Source: Nymphalis io (taxonomy: Eukaryota > Arthropoda > Insecta > Lepidoptera > Nymphalidae). Taken from it: 64,000 nt of DNA. Under the pieces are notes generated by a model. The model made no database searches, was not told where the DNA came from, and saw nothing but the letters and a program-made list of their open reading frames with translations. The DNA is taken from assembly GCF_905147045.1 (NCBI RefSeq), contig NC_065896.1, positions 1,017,001-1,081,000 on the forward strand, written 5' to 3'. Of this stretch, positions 24,236-38,485 are shown piece by piece; position 1 is the stretch's first letter; every line of letters begins with the position of its first letter. The position numbers and the translations under genes are program-made.

Positions 24236-27200
24236 TTTCTATTCAAAAACATATTATTTCCGCACATTGTCTTCCAAGTGATACAAGAGTGCAAAATCGT
24301 CGACATAAATATATAAACAGGGCTTTGTCATTAAATCCTAAGTAAATAAACTGTGCAAGAATACAAAAATAGCTGGTGGCGCATCGCACGCGACGCCGAC
24401 TGACGGACGTGTCGTATTTTTGGCAATGCAAGCGTTGCCAGTCGGGAGCGAAAAATAGTCACAAATTCTAATGTAACGACTGTAATACAAAACATTACAT
24501 GAAGCACATGTTAACTTCCAAATGAATATCTATCACATAATATTCAGAGCACTTTAAAGAGATTTCTCGAATGTCTCAACCTTTGAAGATATTTTCAATT
24601 TTATATGTTAATATACCTTGTATTAAACATAATTCGCCGGTGATTTTTTTCATTCTGGAGCCATTTGCATTAACCTGGATTTACTAATAAGCATTTACTG
24701 ATATTTTTTTAAGTTTAAACTAAGAAAATATCTATAATATATAGTACAATACTATACTGTATTATAATGACACAATTACATATTAAAACTCTTATTATCT
24801 GTGGAGGGGGGACCTGATGATCTGCGAATCATATGTTTAGCTTACATTCGAGACTATGATACGAATACATTTTATTTATTTATGTTTTTTGTGAAGAGAA
24901 AATAAACTTTATTATTAAATAATATTTAATATGAGATACGCAAAGGTCGTAAGAGTAATACTAGAAAGTTTTTCAATATAGAACTATAATAAAACGAGGA
25001 AGCCTCCCGGCTTTATTTGTAAACGAATATCACTCATGTATTATTCCTTATAAGAAACAGCGAAATATTTTGATATACTATATCTACGCTTAAACAATAG
25101 CCAATCATATAACTATACTAATATTATAAGGGTGAAGTATTTGTTTGTACGCACATGCTTATTCTTAAGTCTCAGGCCAGACTTTTTGCATTAGATACGC
25201 TATTTATTGAGAGCCCAAGCCCTTATGTCTATATTATTTGTATTAGAGTAACTGGTCAATGAAATAAAAATGTTGGAATGTTCACAGACTCCAATTTCCT
25301 TATAAACAAAAAATGACAGCTCCTGTGAAAGGACAAAGCTCATGAGAAATTCTCTTATCAACTTTATATACATCTAAAAATCTAACTCAGGTTATCAGTT
25401 AGAAATAGATTTTTACGGTAGATTTAGGTCACGATAAGGCGCTTCACACGCACGCAGCACCTGATGAGTTTCTTCTTATCTTAGCTAGTAGACGTATAAA
25501 AACAATCAATTGTTAACGACCGTGTCGTAATTTTGATAAAAATGACTGTGAGATGCAGTGAAGCTTTGTTGTAGATGATATCAGTTACGACTTTTTCAAA
25601 CTCCATTCTCTGGGATAAAAATGTTAAACTGACATTATAAATATTTTGTGACGAAAGTACTTAAGTATTTTAGGGTGAAGATTTCTAAACATTTTAACAA
25701 AAATATTTAATTTTTTACGCCAGTCAATAGGCCACCTACCTACCGACCTACCTTAATTATATGGTGATGACGAAACACAAATCAATAACCATTAAAAATT
25801 CTTAAAATCAAAACAATTAAAACGAATAATTACCGAATAATTGAATGTAATTTTCATTACATGAATTTAAATGAATTATAAACAGTTTCTAAATATGGAA
25901 TAAAAATTTTATACATTGCGAATGTTGGCTGGGATCGGACTCGTGCTGAGTATGCGAGGTGGAATGCCGTTCCCGAAGCGATGTTACTTTATAAAGAGAC
26001 GAAAGTACCGTCGGATTCATCTTTTTGTGGAAGCCAGCTGGGGACTTACGTTCCGACTAACTGGTTAAATCTTTACAATGTAACCAAATCTTTGATAAAT
26101 ATGATACGCTTTTATGGATTTGGTGAAAAATAATAAAAAAATGCAATACAAATTAAAATGAAACCAATAATATAGCAAACAATAAACGTTATTTTAACAA
26201 ATATGCATATCAAGTTACAATCTAAATGATATGTTAAAAACAATTTTAAAAAGATAAAAAAATTATACAAACGAAGTTTGAATAGCGTCAATTGAGATAA
26301 AAACATTTTTTCGTACGTTTTTTGATAATGTTTATCAACGATACATGTAGATGTTCGACCATAAAATGTACCTGTTAACAACCGATAAGACTTGAGGCGG
26401 GGCGCCCACGCACTGAGCCAAATAGAATTGCCACATTTGTTACTCAGTTCAAGCGACTGTAGTCATTATAGCATTGTGATAACGGTTCGAACGGTCTAAC
26501 GGATTTGCGTCATGAAGCTAATCCGTGAACAGAGGTGTACTTAGCAAATAGCCTGCATTCTACTGGTCGGCTAGGAGCATCGCACTTACTGTCCCTCTGC
26601 AAATGGGCATACATTGCATAAAGGGTATAAGGTCAGTTCAAGTAGACATTAGATACCAAGGCATCTTGGTTGTGATTGCGATATATTTACACGAAACGGC
26701 TCATCTGATAAAGAAAAATGAAAACATACAGATATTATAGAATCAGTCAGATTTTCAAATCGTGGAATCTAAAGTTAAAGTCGAGTCAATGAATAATGTC
26801 CGAGTCAAGAATCAGTTAGTATCACGCTTATCACATGACCAGTAAGATCAGGTTTCCAAACAAAATGGCGCCTTGGACCTGAGCCCAAACCATTACTACA
26901 TGCCTCAGACTAAAATATCAGACGAGACGTTAGATAAGTGGATGCCAGGTTGACGTTTGTTAATATATTTCACTTCGATGTGACTGAGCGGAGATGACAT
27001 CCTAAACACGACCAATATTCTGTTGGGATATACCTCGCGAAATATTAACTTATCATCAAGTTCGAAATGAAAACAAATTCAGATTGTTAATTTGTGAAGT
27101 TTTTAGTAACAATTATTTTGCCAATACTTGATGGTAGGGCATCGTGCAAACTTATCTGGGTACGTTGCACTTACTGATTATTCCTTCATCTCTTGAACAG

Positions 27201-27770
27201 CAATTCTTCTTAAAGCTGTTTTCTGGAGAATATGTTCTTTTATATTTATAAATAAGTAAATAAATAAACGAAAATAATCAACCAATCAAATGAAATGTTT
27301 CTGAAAAAAAAACGTTTAGTTTTTAACACGAAAAACATAAGGGCGTGGACTCCTGTTTTCTACGATAAAGAATAAACCCCAAAAGAAGATACCAGATATA
27401 TGTTATTTACTCTATTTACCTAATAGCTGTTAATTACAATTATACAATTGGTTTGTGTTATATATCATCGAACAATAGTACATATATAATACGAGACAGG
27501 AGCGGTCGATACGGTAATTGAATATGATTACAAAGACTACACTGAGCCCTATTGCTAAAGGAATAAGAGTGAGATTAAACTGTATATATTCAGCTAGCAA
27601 CGATTCCACCCGATGTTATGACTACTGACAATGAATGCGACGAATGGATATCTATGGAGTCTACGTATTGATATCAAGTCGGGGATATCTGGAAAATATT
27701 TACTCAGCATTGAAATAAGAATTTAACGATACGTCTTTATCGACTTTGAATACATTTTATATTGAATTTA
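24236..27770. other. AT-rich sequence, no exon recognised
   Basis: A short GC-rich patch lies at about 24,370-24,450 (GCATCGCACGCGACGCCGAC). A SINE-A head scrap is at 27,128-27,200 (TGATGGTAGGGCATCGTGCA). A possible retroelement piece is at 25,920-26,060. The frame at 26,112-26,381 is low-complexity and hydrophobic with no known domain. Confidence 0.4.
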
Positions 27771-27772
27771 CT

Positions 27773-28063
27773 TGTTGGTAGGGTTTTGTGCTCGTCCGTC
27801 CGGGTAGGTACCACCTACTCATCATATAATCTACCGCCAAACAATAATACTTAGTGTTGTGTTCCAGTTTGAAGGGTGAGTGTAACTACCAGTGTAACTA
27901 CAGGCACAAGGGAAATAACATATTAGTTCCCAAGGTTGGTGACGCATTTTCGATGTAAGAAATGATTAATATTTTTTACAGCTCAAATGACAATAGGCGG
28001 TGGTAACTACTTACCATCAGTTCACTCATTTACCCGTCCACACGTTTATTTTATTTAAAAAAA
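27773..28063 (+). repeat. SINE-A copy, diverged
   Basis: TTGGTAGGGTTTTGTGCTCG is the head and GTTTATTTTATTTAAAAAAA the tail. The middle has a small duplication (GTGTAACTACCAGTGTAACT). Confidence 0.75.
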
Positions 28064-29002
28064 CTTGATTGTCGGTTCTGCTCAGTGGTATCCATATCAA
28101 ACACCTCCCTACCTAGGTAGGTGTTTTCAAGTTAAATTGACGCTAAATTTACAGCTTACAAAACACCCATTTTCACGTTAAATTGATTGAATGAAGTCCC
28201 AAAAGTTTCTAATCAGGCTCTTATAACCTATATTAATTAAGTTTACTTTGCTTTTTCGTCAATGATCTTCAATTGACTCCATCAACCGTCGCAAGTTCAA
28301 TACCTGTTCATGGTAACATTCATGGTAACATATTTGTATTAGATATGTCGGTATTTATTGGGATCACGGTTGAATTTGTCTCTGTGCAACACAGACAAAA
28401 TATATCGGTATTGTTATTATACACCAAGGAAATAGAAAAAAAAAACAAATAATACATAAAAAAAACGTACAAAAGGTTTTTGCTAAACAGCAGTCTAATC
28501 CAGACGTTTCTATATGGGCAAACTATACTATAGGAGGTGTACGGATGACATAAAAAAAACATTTATTATTATATAAAGTGTAAATGTAGTCTATTCAATA
28601 AACAAACGTACTTATGATAAATATATTACTACCGAAGCAGGTGGCTAAACAAAACATTATCATATACGTTTACTGGGTCGCAAGACCTGTATGTTACCAG
28701 AATAAACTTGTGCCAATAGAAAATGAACCTTGGATGTATATTTTATAGTTCATTTCGATCCGTCGCTAAAGTCGCAAATTAACACTAATTAACCTTCAGA
28801 AGACGATAAAAACGGACGGTTTCGGCGTCAAAACAAAACACGCGTATTAAAGCGTCAATATAAAACTTTATTCGAAACTAATCGCATTTATTATATACAT
28901 ATGGAACTAAGTTATATTACGTAAACAAACTGTCTGCGAATCGCACGCTATACCGCTGAATGCGGAATACGTTATAAATACAATAGGTCCAATACGGGAT
29001 AT

Positions 29003-29222
29003 AGGATGGTCAAATAGGCCTGATGGTAAACGGTCATGATAAACTTCGGCCCAAAAAACATATTAACCATTTCTTAAATCAGATGCGCGACCAACCTCGG
29101 GATGTTTTTTCCCTTGTGTCTATAGTTATACTAGGTCATTCACCCTTCAGACCGGAACACAACAATAATAAATACTACTATTGTTGTTTGGCTTTAGATT
29201 ATCCGATGAGTGGTTAGTGTCT
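29003..29222 (-). repeat. SINE-A copy, old, minus strand
   Basis: GGCCTGATGGTAAACGGTCA, CGCGACCAACCTCGGGATGT and CCTTCAGACCGGAACACAAC are SINE-A segments in complement. The head end is lost. Confidence 0.65.
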
Positions 29223-30429
29223 ACAAATTGACATTTCTAGAATTAATTATGATCGTGAAGCGCAAACGTGGTTTCATTAATTGATTTCATCATTTTTTTC
29301 TTTATCATACAGAGCAGCTACATTGTCAAAACAATACGCTTAATGTGAAATAGTTTAATAAAAACATGACCTCCTATTCGATCAAACGCATTACCTTACG
29401 TTGTTTATATACATACATGTGTGTCACTATATTACGCAACGCGTTGCTAACATAAAGACGTGGCTTTATACTCACTGTGATATTGCTATACCGAACGTTT
29501 GTATTGATTTGTACTCAACGCTCGAACTCAATACTGTTACATTCATACGAACGGATAGCAATTCAAAAAAAATAAATCTAAAACGTGGACTTCATTTAGT
29601 TCACTCTAGAACTTAGCCCATAAAAAAGTTAACTTATAAAGAATATTGTTTCTTTATAAATTAACTTAAAAAAAAAGATAATGTGCATACAAAAACCAAC
29701 TCAATTATAAAGCCTTTATGTACTTTAATGCGGAATACCATGCGAAAATTATCAAACTTGGAAATTCCTAATCAAAAGTTTTTATAAACAAAAGTTTGTC
29801 GTCGAAGTCTGGAAAAATTACGACATATCTCTGTTTGAAAATTATTTGTTTCTTGATACTTTCTGTTTAAAAGTAGATTACAAAACGATTTCTCTTAATA
29901 GAAGCCACACAATTTTGTACTTTTTACCTTTTTGATATTTTTTTTATCCACGAATTTTATTCTAAAACAAGAGCTAGTTTTAGCTTTATAGACGTCATAG
30001 ATCCCACAGGCTGTCTCTTAAATTCCTAGGTAATTATGTCACACGATTTTATTATACAATTAAAACTGTAATTAATTAAATATAACGAAAACAATACCAC
30101 TCAACGTAACTAGTTAACATCGCAACAACTAAGCTTTCAAAGTTTCATCCAAATCTGTCCAGCCGTTTTTACGTGATTGAGTAACGAACACAAAACACGC
30201 ATACTTTCACATTTTCAACATAATTAGGATAACGCCATTTTATCTTATGTGAAATATGTATAAATGTATTATTGTGACTTTTATAGTTTTATGCAATAAA
30301 TAGTACATAATATCGAATTAAAAAATATGTTTAAGATTATTTTTTTTTTTTTATTAATAATGGCTTCTTACGCTAAGTATGTCATTTATTATAAACATCT
30401 AAAAGTTAGTTAATATAAACGTGGCGCAG

Positions 30430-30535
30430 TTGAGTTTAGGCTGTTTAGTAAACATTGATTTCGCTCGTTCTCTCATTACTAATTTGATATTCGAAAAAAG
30501 AAGACACGAAATTGTTTAACTGATCACAACCCGAT
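30430..30535. mobile_element. Degenerate T2 MITE
   Basis: GGCTGTTTAGTAAACATTGA and TGATATTCGAAAAAAGAAGA match the T2 core at 20,463-20,555. The terminal repeats are poorly preserved. Confidence 0.45.
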
Positions 30536-31906
30536 ACACAACTTTTATGAAAAAAGTCGTAAATAACAAAAATCATAATTTATACAACGTAAATTAGTAT
30601 TTACGGTAAAAATAAAAACACAAATTCACCACTATCGTTTTAATCTATCGTTTATCTTCATTTTTTATTACGAATCAGATAAGAAATCAATGAACAATCA
30701 CATACCGGCGTATCGTAAAATACTATGCGTTTTCAAACTAAATACACCAGTGTATCACAGATTAGAGCGATTCAGTAGAAAATTCTCTAGAAATGGCATA
30801 GAAACTTTAAGCAAAAAAACCGCGTGCTTATGAGTATACTAGAGCCTGTGTGGTAAGAAAGTCTATATCAGCTTTGACGGTTTCGTCCAAAATGATCACT
30901 TACACTTTCATTTTCATATCAGAAAAACAGTTTAAAAAGTCGGAGCTGCAAAATGGAGTAATAATTCCAATTTATGTATATTTTTATGACGGTTTTTTTG
31001 TATTACTGGAGAGCTTAGAGTAATAGTGCAAAAACATTTCTTAAACACAAACAAGCAATGAGGGGTATGTATTGTTTTCACTGCTTACAGGAGGGCTGGT
31101 TGATATTTCGCCACGACGGACGGAAATGCGATTCAACAGAAAAATGCAACTAGCATTCTTAACACGATTACAGGCGTTCATGATTTGTACTGTAGCTATT
31201 TTAATATCGTAACTTTATTAAAGTTCTCTATGTGAATATAGCTCATGTAAACAAATGTCGTGTATAATATTATTATACATATACATATATTAATGTTTAC
31301 GTATGTTATAAATTCTACAAACGAATTAAGGTCAAATTATATCTCAGTTGGCAATGCATTAACGTACAAAACCAAATGTTTCTTACAATAAAAGCGATCA
31401 GGCAACGTGGACCATTTTTCTTGTTCCGTTAGTTTATATATTTCCATAAACAATAAAAACACAGATAACATAAAACAGCCGCTTGCAGAATAAATTTAAA
31501 AGTATTTATAGGTGACATAAGCATGAGTTTTGAATATTTTTTTGGTTTTGTTTTAATGTTTATCTTTCCAAACAACTACACATGTCACTATCGTTAGCAC
31601 ATCGAAACTCTCAGTTCCGAGTGTTACGTAAGCGACAGACGCATAAACAAGCGATTCGTCACAGCCGCGATGTCAACATGTGCTGCTTGCCCTCACTACA
31701 CGCGGCCAAGCTACCTATGAATAACCTATGTGCCCAATTACTATCAACGATTTATTTATTGGGATAATTATTGGGGTTCAAATCAAGGCAAACACTATTT
31801 ATCAATTTGTTTATACGAAGTATAATAGTAGTCGCAGTTGGTACTAGTTACCGCCGATTCGCCCGCGTGTAAAGTTGTTATCGGTGCTAATATTAGGTAA
31901 ATATAA

Positions 31907-32217
31907 GCCGAGATGGCCTAGTGGTTAGAACGCGTGAATCTTAACCGATGATCGTGGGTTCAAACCCGGGTAAGCACCACTGAATTTTCATGTGCTTAAT
32001 TTGTGATTAAAATTCATCTCGTGCTTGACGGTGAAGGAAAACATCGTAAGGAAACCTGCATGTGTCTAATTTCATTGAAATTATGTCACATGTGTATTCT
32101 ACCAACCCGCATTGGAGCAGCGTGGTGGAATAAGCTCTAAAACCTTCTCCTCAAAAAAGGGAGGAGGCCTTAGCCCAGCAGTGGGACATTAACAGGCTGT
32201 TACTGTACTGTACTGTA
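31907..32217 (+). repeat. SINE-B copy with TACTG tail
   Basis: A full-length copy: the head is GCCGAGATGGCCTAGTGGTT, the B-box-like segment is GGGTTCAAACCCGGGTAAGC, and the 3' end is GGCTGTTACTGTACTGTACTG, a short TACTG repeat. It is one of the best preserved copies in the window. Confidence 0.9.
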
Positions 32218-32607
32218 AGTACATATATCTTTTCACATTTCGCACAACATCAAAGTAAGTATCATGCAATCCACTGGCGTGGAATTTAAGCGACAAATAA
32301 AATAAACTACTTAAACCGGATCGATCTGGTTTCTATTTTCCAAGACTTCAACTCGATAAAGCATCGTCCAAGGTTTGAGTGTTAAGGGGGGAGAAGAAGC
32401 GTGAGAAAAACCCTCATCCATTGTATTACTATGTTTCAATTGAACTTCAATCATGGCAAATCCATCAATTTCAAATGAAGAAAGTTCAATTGTTAATAAT
32501 TCAAAAGTCTGTTTGAACTACTACATATATAGAGATACGCATAAAATCATACAATTACTATGAAATAAGTAGAAAAATCTAGAACATTCTTGAAGGTCTT
32601 ATCCCGA

Positions 32608-32638
32608 CTCCGTATTTAGTAAACAACTAAATACGGAG
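32608..32638. repeat. 13-bp perfect inverted repeat
   Basis: The arms CTCCGTATTTAGT (32,608-32,620) and ACTAAATACGGAG (32,626-32,638) flank a 5-nt loop. There is no T-run after it, so it is not a terminator-like element. Confidence 0.7.
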
Positions 32639-32996
32639 GCGATACGAGGCCTGTTTTGATAATATATAATTATTAGTATATTATATACTTTTCAGTTAAT
32701 GGTAGCTAGTTAATGGTAATGCTTGCGTCACAAAAAATCGAATCTGCGATTTTCAGATAGTGAGGCAGTACATTCAATTCCATTCAGCTGTTGTAACTAA
32801 AACATAACTGTACCATTTTGAATTTCAACTGAACTGATTTTTGTGTTTTTAAGAGGTATGATCAATATATAATACGACAGTTTAGATTATAAATTCTGAT
32901 ATCATGAGCAGTATAACCAGTCATAGAAACCATGACTCACCATCTAGCAAAGCGACTTTCTTTTGACTTATAAGATTTACAGGAAAATCATACCGG

Positions 32997-33045
32997 CTTA
33001 TTAATACAATCAAATAGATGCTTTCTAATTGATTGTATTAATAAG
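32997..33045. repeat. 17-bp perfect inverted repeat
   Basis: The left arm is 32,997-33,013 (CTTATTAATACAATCAA) and the right arm is 33,029-33,045, its exact complement, with a 15-nt spacer. It lies just before an old SINE-A piece. Confidence 0.75.
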
Positions 33046-36000
33046 AGAGCCTCAAAATGACATCTCGACCTACGAAAATCCGCTTCTAATACAACCGCTA
33101 AACAATCAATACTTTGTATTGATGTGTTCCGGTTTGAAGGATAAGCGCCGTAATTACAGACATAAGGGACATAACATGGTAGGCCGCACATTGACGCTGT
33201 AAGCAATAGCGTATACATTTCGTTCTAGTGTCTATGGTTGAAGGTGACCTCCAGGTGGATCCATTAACTCGCACGTGTTCCAAAAATACGTTAATCTTTG
33301 CCAAATGTCATAAAAATCTATGCAAAAATGTTAGTGTAATAACTTTTAATTTATGACATCCTCAATATATTTATAATCGATACACACATTAAAAAAAAAA
33401 AAACACAAATACAAAACATATGAACATTACTATGTCGGACAAGGACAGTCGAGGCACGAGTACTTCAAATCGCGCGTGACACAAATACTACAATTCTAGA
33501 CTAGACGAGACTTAGTACCTAGAATACAAGACAATACACGCGATAGGGAACTAAATTATAAAATAATAATTCAGTAACGCAATAAAAGCAAGACGTGCTT
33601 TTTTAATGAGGCAAAGCGCATAAAATAAATCTAAAAAATATTTATTTGCTTCAATGCAAAATGAACCCTTGTTTAGTTAGATTAGAGTTTAATTTCGCAC
33701 GAATAACAATATAGACTAGACAAATAGTTGAATGACCTACTCCGATAACGCTTAGATTCACTTATAATTTATTATGTTTTACGACTATGTTTACAATTAC
33801 TTGCTAAATATTTTAAGGCGACTATATTATTTATATAAAGTAAAATTATGTTTTATCTGTATACAGAAACAGACTGAAAATCGAAATGTTTGAAATTTAA
33901 ATTTAACCGTTATATATCACACTTTTGTTAAAACATTCCATAGACAAGAAGAAACTTCTAGCATTAATAATAATTTCCTAGTATGTAAGCGTTTCTTCGG
34001 GTGGCAACACTTACCAGATATCTAACGACAATACGTTGTATTGCTAAGTGATTTTATTTGTATTGGTGAGGCAGCATCATTACAGCTCCAATGGATATAT
34101 CATCTGAGATCCCGCGTTTGCCATAGTGTTGTAAGAAATGTTTAATATTAATAACAGATATAACATTATAATAATTTGAAAGTGTATTTCTTTGTGAGTG
34201 AGTTTTCTAAATAAATAAAAATATATATATTGATATGTCACATTGTTTACAGTACAAACTAAACAATGCCTGTGCATTCAATAATTCAAAGCGCTCAGAG
34301 TGTACGCAAAAGTTTAATTAATAAACCAATGTGATAAATACGAAAAACCGAATGTTGGTTTTTCCTTAGTCAGCGACGGTTCAACGTGATAGTTAGAATT
34401 GAGAAAGCTTATGGGAAGCATACTTATTAACCCGATAAAATACAAGTAAAAACAAAAATATACACTAATTTCCGCCCGCAGATCCCCCTCCCCCTTAGGG
34501 GGGGAGGGGCAGGTGTTTCTGTACCCCTGACGAGTAAGGTTAAGTAGTTAACACGTGAAAGCGTAGCAAACAAAGTTACTTTGCGTTTATAATATTAGTT
34601 TTTTTTTACAATTTGGCCATCGTTTGTCCGTTGACTTGCCTGATGTTAAGCATCGACACGGTCTAGGATGTAGCACGCTTGCCTATAAGAAACCTGTTTA
34701 TTCTGGATTTGAAGACAGCAACATTGTACCTATCAGATAGTAAGGATTCGTTGTTTTTGATGATAAATATTAATTCAATTGTATGTTATTCAACTGTCGG
34801 AAATAATCTACCGATTTGACGGTCGCTTTTTAATCATTTTATGATTATTTTAAAATAATTTAAAACATAATGTTCATAGTAAATGTATTCTCTAAACAGT
34901 GAAATTTTCACGATATACATATCGTGCTTAGAATCACTTTCTATGATCCGCACCCTTAATTTTACACGTTAGGTTTATATTATTAAATGTACCTATATAA
35001 TATTCGAAATAACTTCGTTCAAGTATTTCATATTAATATATAACTTTCGAATCCCTGTAAACCAGTAAGGATAATGTGACGTCAGATGTGCACTAAATAC
35101 AGATATCCTGTTGTTTTACCAAAACCTTTCCTGTAACTGAATATTAGCAGCCTATATAAATTACATTATAACGTAATTATTCCTGTTTAATTAATACTTT
35201 ATATAGAAAACAATGATAACTATTTATTAAAGAAGCGTGCTCCTCCATGCAAATACTTTTGAGTTTATTCATAACTGGTTTTCGCTCGGATTTAGCATTT
35301 GGTATAAAAAATGGACTATATCCTTTTTTGGTATTCAAGTTTGAGTCATACTAAATTTTATCAAAATCGGTTCAGTGGTTTAGCCATCAAAGCGTAACAG
35401 ATAGACTGACACAGTTAAGTATAAATCAAAAATATATTTTCTAGAATAATTTTGAAACACAAATTAGTCATCAGGTACGTAAATAATCCACTACTGGGAA
35501 AAACGCTGCTCCAATAGTTGGTTGACCCGAATGAGACCCCATCGCCGAGCCCGAGATAAAATATAAACATAACTGAAGCACATTTTAATTCATTATTATT
35601 CTATCCAATAAGCCATATTAACTCAAGATGAAAATATATATATATTTAAAGCAAATTAAAATGTACGAACTCTCTTCGTACCCCACTCGCGAAATATTTA
35701 AAACCAACTTACGGTGATACGCTGTTTTGATGGGTGCGCCTTTAAATGTTATAAAATATTATTATAGTCAATGTCGCATATCACTTTTTAACATAACTTG
35801 ATCGTGTTCCGAGTTAGTTCAAGTTAATTCGTATAGGATACCTACCATACAAAATTATATTTGACTAACGACATTTCTTAGAAAGAAACGTTATAATTTG
35901 AAATGCGTCATCAGCATGACGTCATTTGTTTAATAATACTATTTTTTTTTAATAACAAACCACTACAATCATATTACATGATTAATTATTCATTGATATT

Positions 36001-36966
36001 CATTACTTTTATCGTACAATGTAGCATCACTAATGTAGGTAGCCCTAGTGGAGGCCATTTCATTATATTAACTTACAGTTTAACTACAACTGCTTTAATA
36101 AGAATGATAAATGACATAATTCAGCCTATATATGTATAGTCTCATAGTATATAAGATATAAGTCCAATTCATGAGTTAACTTTTTATCTTTAGTACAACT
36201 TTCAAAAACATCCACGCTTATATAAATATATCATTAAAATATAAACATTTTGTTAATATATTGAAAATACAGAAAATTAATTATTTATTAATATCAATCA
36301 TAATTAAAAATTGTACTTAAAATGATGATTACAATAGATACACATTCTCTATGATAATGCAAAGTGTTGGTATAATGTTGCATCATCCACTTGCTACTTT
36401 GTTTTTGTTACAGTAGTCTATCCTAGTCCATACTACATTTGACTGATAAAATTAGTTAAAATCACTGCCTCAATGCAAGTTAGGTTATATTATATTCGTT
36501 TTGCTATTCTAGGCATGCCATCTGCTTAGTCATGTTATAACCATTGATCCGTTATTTAAATCACAATTAATTATTTTTGTTTGTCAATAGTAGTAGGAAG
36601 ATTATAGTTGACTTTAACATGACATTATAAAATTATATACAAAATATTAGATTATATGGCTACTTATTAAACTCTATCGGTCACGCTATAATTGATGAAA
36701 CTCAAATTCGTTGATAATATACACAATGTCAAAGATCAAGTTAACAGCTACAATTTTATGAATGACTTTAATCTTAATTATATAAGTTTGCTTGTGCGTA
36801 AAAAAAATATAATCATTGTTGTTTTTGTTACAAAACAAAGTATGTATTCATTAAAAGTAAACTTTAATTTTTGGTAATAGAAAACACTATCTTGCCGTCA
36901 TTGTTGAATTTTTTACAATTAAATGTTTATTATATCTTAATTAGGTATATAATTATTCAAAACAAT

Positions 36967-36987
36967 TATATATATATATATATATAT
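36967..36987. repeat. AT dinucleotide microsatellite
   Basis: A run of alternating T and A of about 20 bp in a very AT-rich stretch. Confidence 0.8.
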
Positions 36988-37324
36988 TATTCAATTTATT
37001 CAAAACATACAATTTATTTCGGCACCATTATAATTCAAATTGCAAAAAAAAATCTTTATTAAGCTATAAATATAAAATTATTCAACAAAAGATATTAGAA
37101 AATGTTTCTCATCATATATAATCCAAGTCTAGCATCAAATATAATTAAATTTATAATAAGCAAACCCTTAAATTCTCAAAATACATATGTGGAAAATAAT
37201 ATGATAATATATTTTTATTTCATAGCGACAAAATCAGTGTTTAAAATTTATTAAAATGTGATGCATATTTAACATATTTGTATATTAAATTGCAATATGA
37301 AAGATTAAGTTTATTAATTTTTTT

Positions 37325-37357
37325 AAGCTTAAGATTAATTCTGTTAATCTTAAGCTT
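37325..37357. repeat. 14-bp perfect inverted repeat
   Basis: AAGCTTAAGATTAA (37,325-37,338) and its exact complement TTAATCTTAAGCTT (37,344-37,357) flank a 5-nt spacer. Confidence 0.75.
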
Positions 37358-38120
37358 TGATTTTAAGATATGAGTCAGATTATGCTTACTCGGCTCAATA
37401 CATTTATGAGAAATTTTGTTATTCACAAATTAAATTAGATTATCTTATTAGATATCATACTTATAAAGTAAAATATAACAAAATTGTCTTGAATTTATTT
37501 TGGATATTATATATTATTACTGTAATGTAATAATCAAAATTAAACACATTTTAATCTCAATGGGATACCCTGTAATGTTCAAAGTCCATTTAAACTCATA
37601 ACTTCGCATTGGTTAATGCATATTAACTTTATAGAATTATATATTCATTGCTGCCATGGCAACGAAGTTATAAACATTGTGATTTGTGTTACATTGTTTA
37701 CATTCTTGCTGCATTTGATAATCAATAAAAAAATATAGCTGTGATCAATTTAATCATATATATTATATAATTAATAAATGTTGGAAAATTTATGAGAATG
37801 ATAATGTAAATAGCATTAAATTAAGTTTTTAATGTAAAAACATGTTTGTCGCACAGCCATTAATAAAATAAGCTATTCTATAGCAGTATCTTCATTAATA
37901 TTACTACAATATATCACTACTAGGTATTATTCTTGTTTATAATTATTTCATTTAGAAATTCATACAAATCAATATGCACACAATGGCTTTGTTTAAATAA
38001 TAAAAATGACAACAGGTGGGTAGATATTAATATATAAACAAATAGTTTGTTTACAAACAAAGCCATTAACTAGCAATAGGCCGTAATGACCTTTGGCTTA
38101 TCTATGGAAAGTGTACTGAC

Positions 38121-38485
38121 CTTTTTGGCAGCAACATCGCAGCCGCTCCCTTCCGCTGGAAGACTCCGTCCACAAGCACGCCATTCTTACTGTTACACGT
38201 CAAATAGAACTCTGGATGGTCGTAAAACAGTTCGAGGTGCCGGCGTGATATAAAGCTCGAATGTCCCATATTCACGTCCACTTGACCCCGGCTAGAGTTT
38301 CGCCCGATTATTACCCTCTTCTGACGAATCAAATATTCGAAATCACGACCGTCGAGCCGCGCGATCGCGATCGGAGCCGGCTCTTGCGCCCACTGGACCT
38401 TGGAAGGCGATGGGGGCGCCGACTTGAGCGCAAGGAGCGCCCAGGCATCGCTCTCCGAGCTCCGCGAGATCTGAGTCTGAGCCAT
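38121..38485 (-). CDS. Foxk: Foxk, first coding exon (FHA domain)
   Basis: This encodes the N-terminal part of a Foxk fork-head transcription factor, a nuclear DNA-binding protein whose FHA domain binds phosphothreonine partners. About 121 codons are present. After a low-complexity start (MAQTQISRSSESDAWALLAL), the FHA domain covers roughly residues 37-120, with the hallmark segments IIGRNSSRGQVDVNMG, SSFISRRHLELFYD and KNGVLVDGVFQRKGA. In FHA domains the GR, S and RRH residues contact the phosphate, and all are present. The exon ends LLPK plus two bases at a GTCAGT donor (38,120-38,115). I chose the ATG at 38,485 because of its GACATGG context and because the 31 upstream codons in frame look like 5' UTR; an ATG at 38,578 is the alternative. 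The fork-head domain must lie in later exons at lower coordinates and was not found in this window. Confidence 0.88.

Larger units (their letters stand above)
28064..31906. other. AT-rich sequence, no exon recognised
   Basis: It contains an old minus-strand SINE-A, a decayed RTE-like tail at 30,085-30,235 (CATCCAAATCTGTCCAGCCG) and a degenerate T2 MITE at about 30,430-30,535. The frames at 28,320-28,562, 29,401-29,616 and 31,582-31,767 have no recognised product. Confidence 0.4.
32218..38120. other. AT-rich sequence, no exon recognised
   Basis: Old SINE-A pieces occur at 33,062-33,262 and about 33,990-34,140, an old SINE-B piece at 35,485-35,600, decayed RTE-like tails at 34,440-34,590 and 35,230-35,415, and several hairpins listed separately. 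From about 36,150 to 38,050 the sequence is very AT-rich. I searched it by eye for fork-head exons of Foxk and found none. Confidence 0.4.
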
